The translations under genes were made by a program, and so were the position numbers. From assembly GCA_033239525.1 (NCBI GenBank), contig BSYO01000036.1, forward strand, positions 1,882,126 to 1,946,125: a stretch of 64,000 nt of DNA. Reading direction: 5' to 3'. Positions 62,870-64,000 of this stretch are shown here, piece after piece (the stretch's first letter is position 1; the number at the start of each line of letters is the position of its first letter). The DNA is from Nepenthes gracilis (taxonomy: Eukaryota; Streptophyta; Magnoliopsida; Caryophyllales; Nepenthaceae). The notes beneath the pieces are model-generated. The model was not told the DNA's origin and ran no database searches. It saw only the letters and a program-made list of their open reading frames with translations.

Positions 62870-64000
62870 ATTAATTTTCCCCTATGATGCATAACACAAC
62901 TTATGTTTCAGTAATTTCCTTAGTCTACTTTTCTTCCTCCTAATCCTCTAGCCTCAATGAAATCATTCTTCTTCATCAGTGCATCATCTTCAACTGCACA
63001 AGCCATCTTATTTAGTCTCATCCAATATTATGTAGGTGTACTTTGAAGAGAAGGTAGAGACAAAAACTTCCTTCAAATTCAGTTGCAGATATCTAAATAT
63101 CCATTAATTACCAGATTCTCAAAAACCCACAGCTTATGCAATTTTCTAACATATATAATTACCCGATTCTCTAAACCCTCTGCATACCACAAAGGTTCCA
63201 TATTGCAACTTATAATGATAATCCTTCTGAAAATGAAACTTTTTTTTACATATTGCACCACAAATCACATCTAACATACTATTGCATACCACAAATCTTG
63301 CAACTATGGCAGCAAATACTGGCTTACCTTTCCTGTGTAAACTTATCTCTAACATATTCAAAAAGCTTCAGCTGCAATTCTAAATTTAGTAAATTCACTA
63401 ATAAGGCAAAAATACAACTGGCTCTTAGACCTACTATAATATATATGACCTATTTTTGCCTCCTATATTTTTTGAACAAATTAAAGCATTGTCATACAAA
63501 TCCCTGATGGCATCTATGTATCCATTACACATCTCTTCTTTTCTTAAAGAAGCAATTGTAAAGCTTCCTTAAAACCCCATTATAAGACCTTTCCAAATGA
63601 ACAAAACCTGAGTGTAAATCTATTTCCTTTCCCAAGACTTATATTAAACTTTTCAATAGATACATACCATTAGGGTTTTGATCCCAAGAAACATAGTTTG
63701 CAAATTCATTTCTTACCTTGGAGTTAATTCCATTAGAACTTCCCAAAGATTCATTGCATGACTCAAAAAAAACTTTCATGATAATTAACATAATTTGGAG
63801 ACTTTTCTTACAAAGAATACTATAGTGTTTTCCTGCCTAATCATGAAGCTCGTTTACAATTTAGAATCTTCTTATCACTAATAGCCTAATGGACCATATC
63901 ACCTAGCATATCCTGACCATTTGTAAACTTCAGTTGCTAATTGCTATGCATCTACCCTACGCATTTCCTACTTTCACTGCATAGTGGACTTCCTGTATTA

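Larger units (their letters stand above)
61011..64000. other. Long upstream intron of the MRS2-type gene, no exon found
   Basis: The exon that should carry the LPFEFRALE-type segment before SSRNLDRV was not found on the minus strand up to the window edge, so at least 2990 bp of this is intron. It holds a (GGTATC)-like run near 61334-61355, resembling the ATATCGG family, and the direct repeat at 62387-62869. Nothing else is recognised. Confidence 0.55.

Overview
This is nuclear DNA of an angiosperm, probably a woody dicot or magnoliid; the sequence does not settle the lineage. The evidence is spliced genes with GT-AG introns, an 11S seed-storage globulin, a chloroplast/mitochondrial CRM-domain splicing factor, a plant MRS2/CorA magnesium transporter, a plant RNA polymerase IV subunit, and plant-type Copia, Gypsy and PIF/Harbinger relics. 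Long AT-rich spacers separate the genes. No rRNA, tRNA or CRISPR was recognised.

Layout: 1-1526, no recognisable gene. 1532-8107, an old non-autonomous Copia-type LTR element with both LTRs, primer-binding site, polypurine tract, decayed gag and a second plant-transposon-type coding relic, but no pol. 8546-13764, an 11S globulin gene on + (four exons, 483 aa, first intron apparently GC-AG) with seed-type promoter motifs. 15462-16190, a two-exon linker histone H1 gene on -. 17240-20000, a PIF/Harbinger relic (MYB/SANT-like ORF and DDE transposase, both broken). 21.7-26.7 kb, gene-poor AT-rich DNA. 26787-37674, a ten-exon CFM3-like gene on - (about 910 aa, three CRM domains) whose introns hold repeats, possible solo LTRs and a tandem duplication that copied a splice donor. 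37.7-45.3 kb, non-coding DNA with a tiny retroposon scar, a Gypsy solo LTR and several copies of a dispersed ATATCGG-type repeat. 45500-46071, an RNA polymerase IV subunit 7 (NRPD7)-like gene on + with one frameshift. 49891-61010, the 3' seven coding exons of an MRS2-type magnesium transporter on - (209 aa in the window; the N-terminal exons lie beyond 64000), with a deleted Gypsy element inside a 5.6-kb intron.

The genes are independent transcription units, not a pathway cluster: seed protein storage, chromatin, organellar group II intron splicing, RNA-directed DNA methylation and Mg2+ transport. No new multi-gene system was found. The observations most worth following are the Met-to-Val change in the MRS2 GMN signature, the NRPD7 frameshift, the GC-AG intron of the globulin, the duplicated splice donor in CFM3, the dispersed ATATCGG repeat family, and the Copia element that keeps its cis-acting parts without pol.
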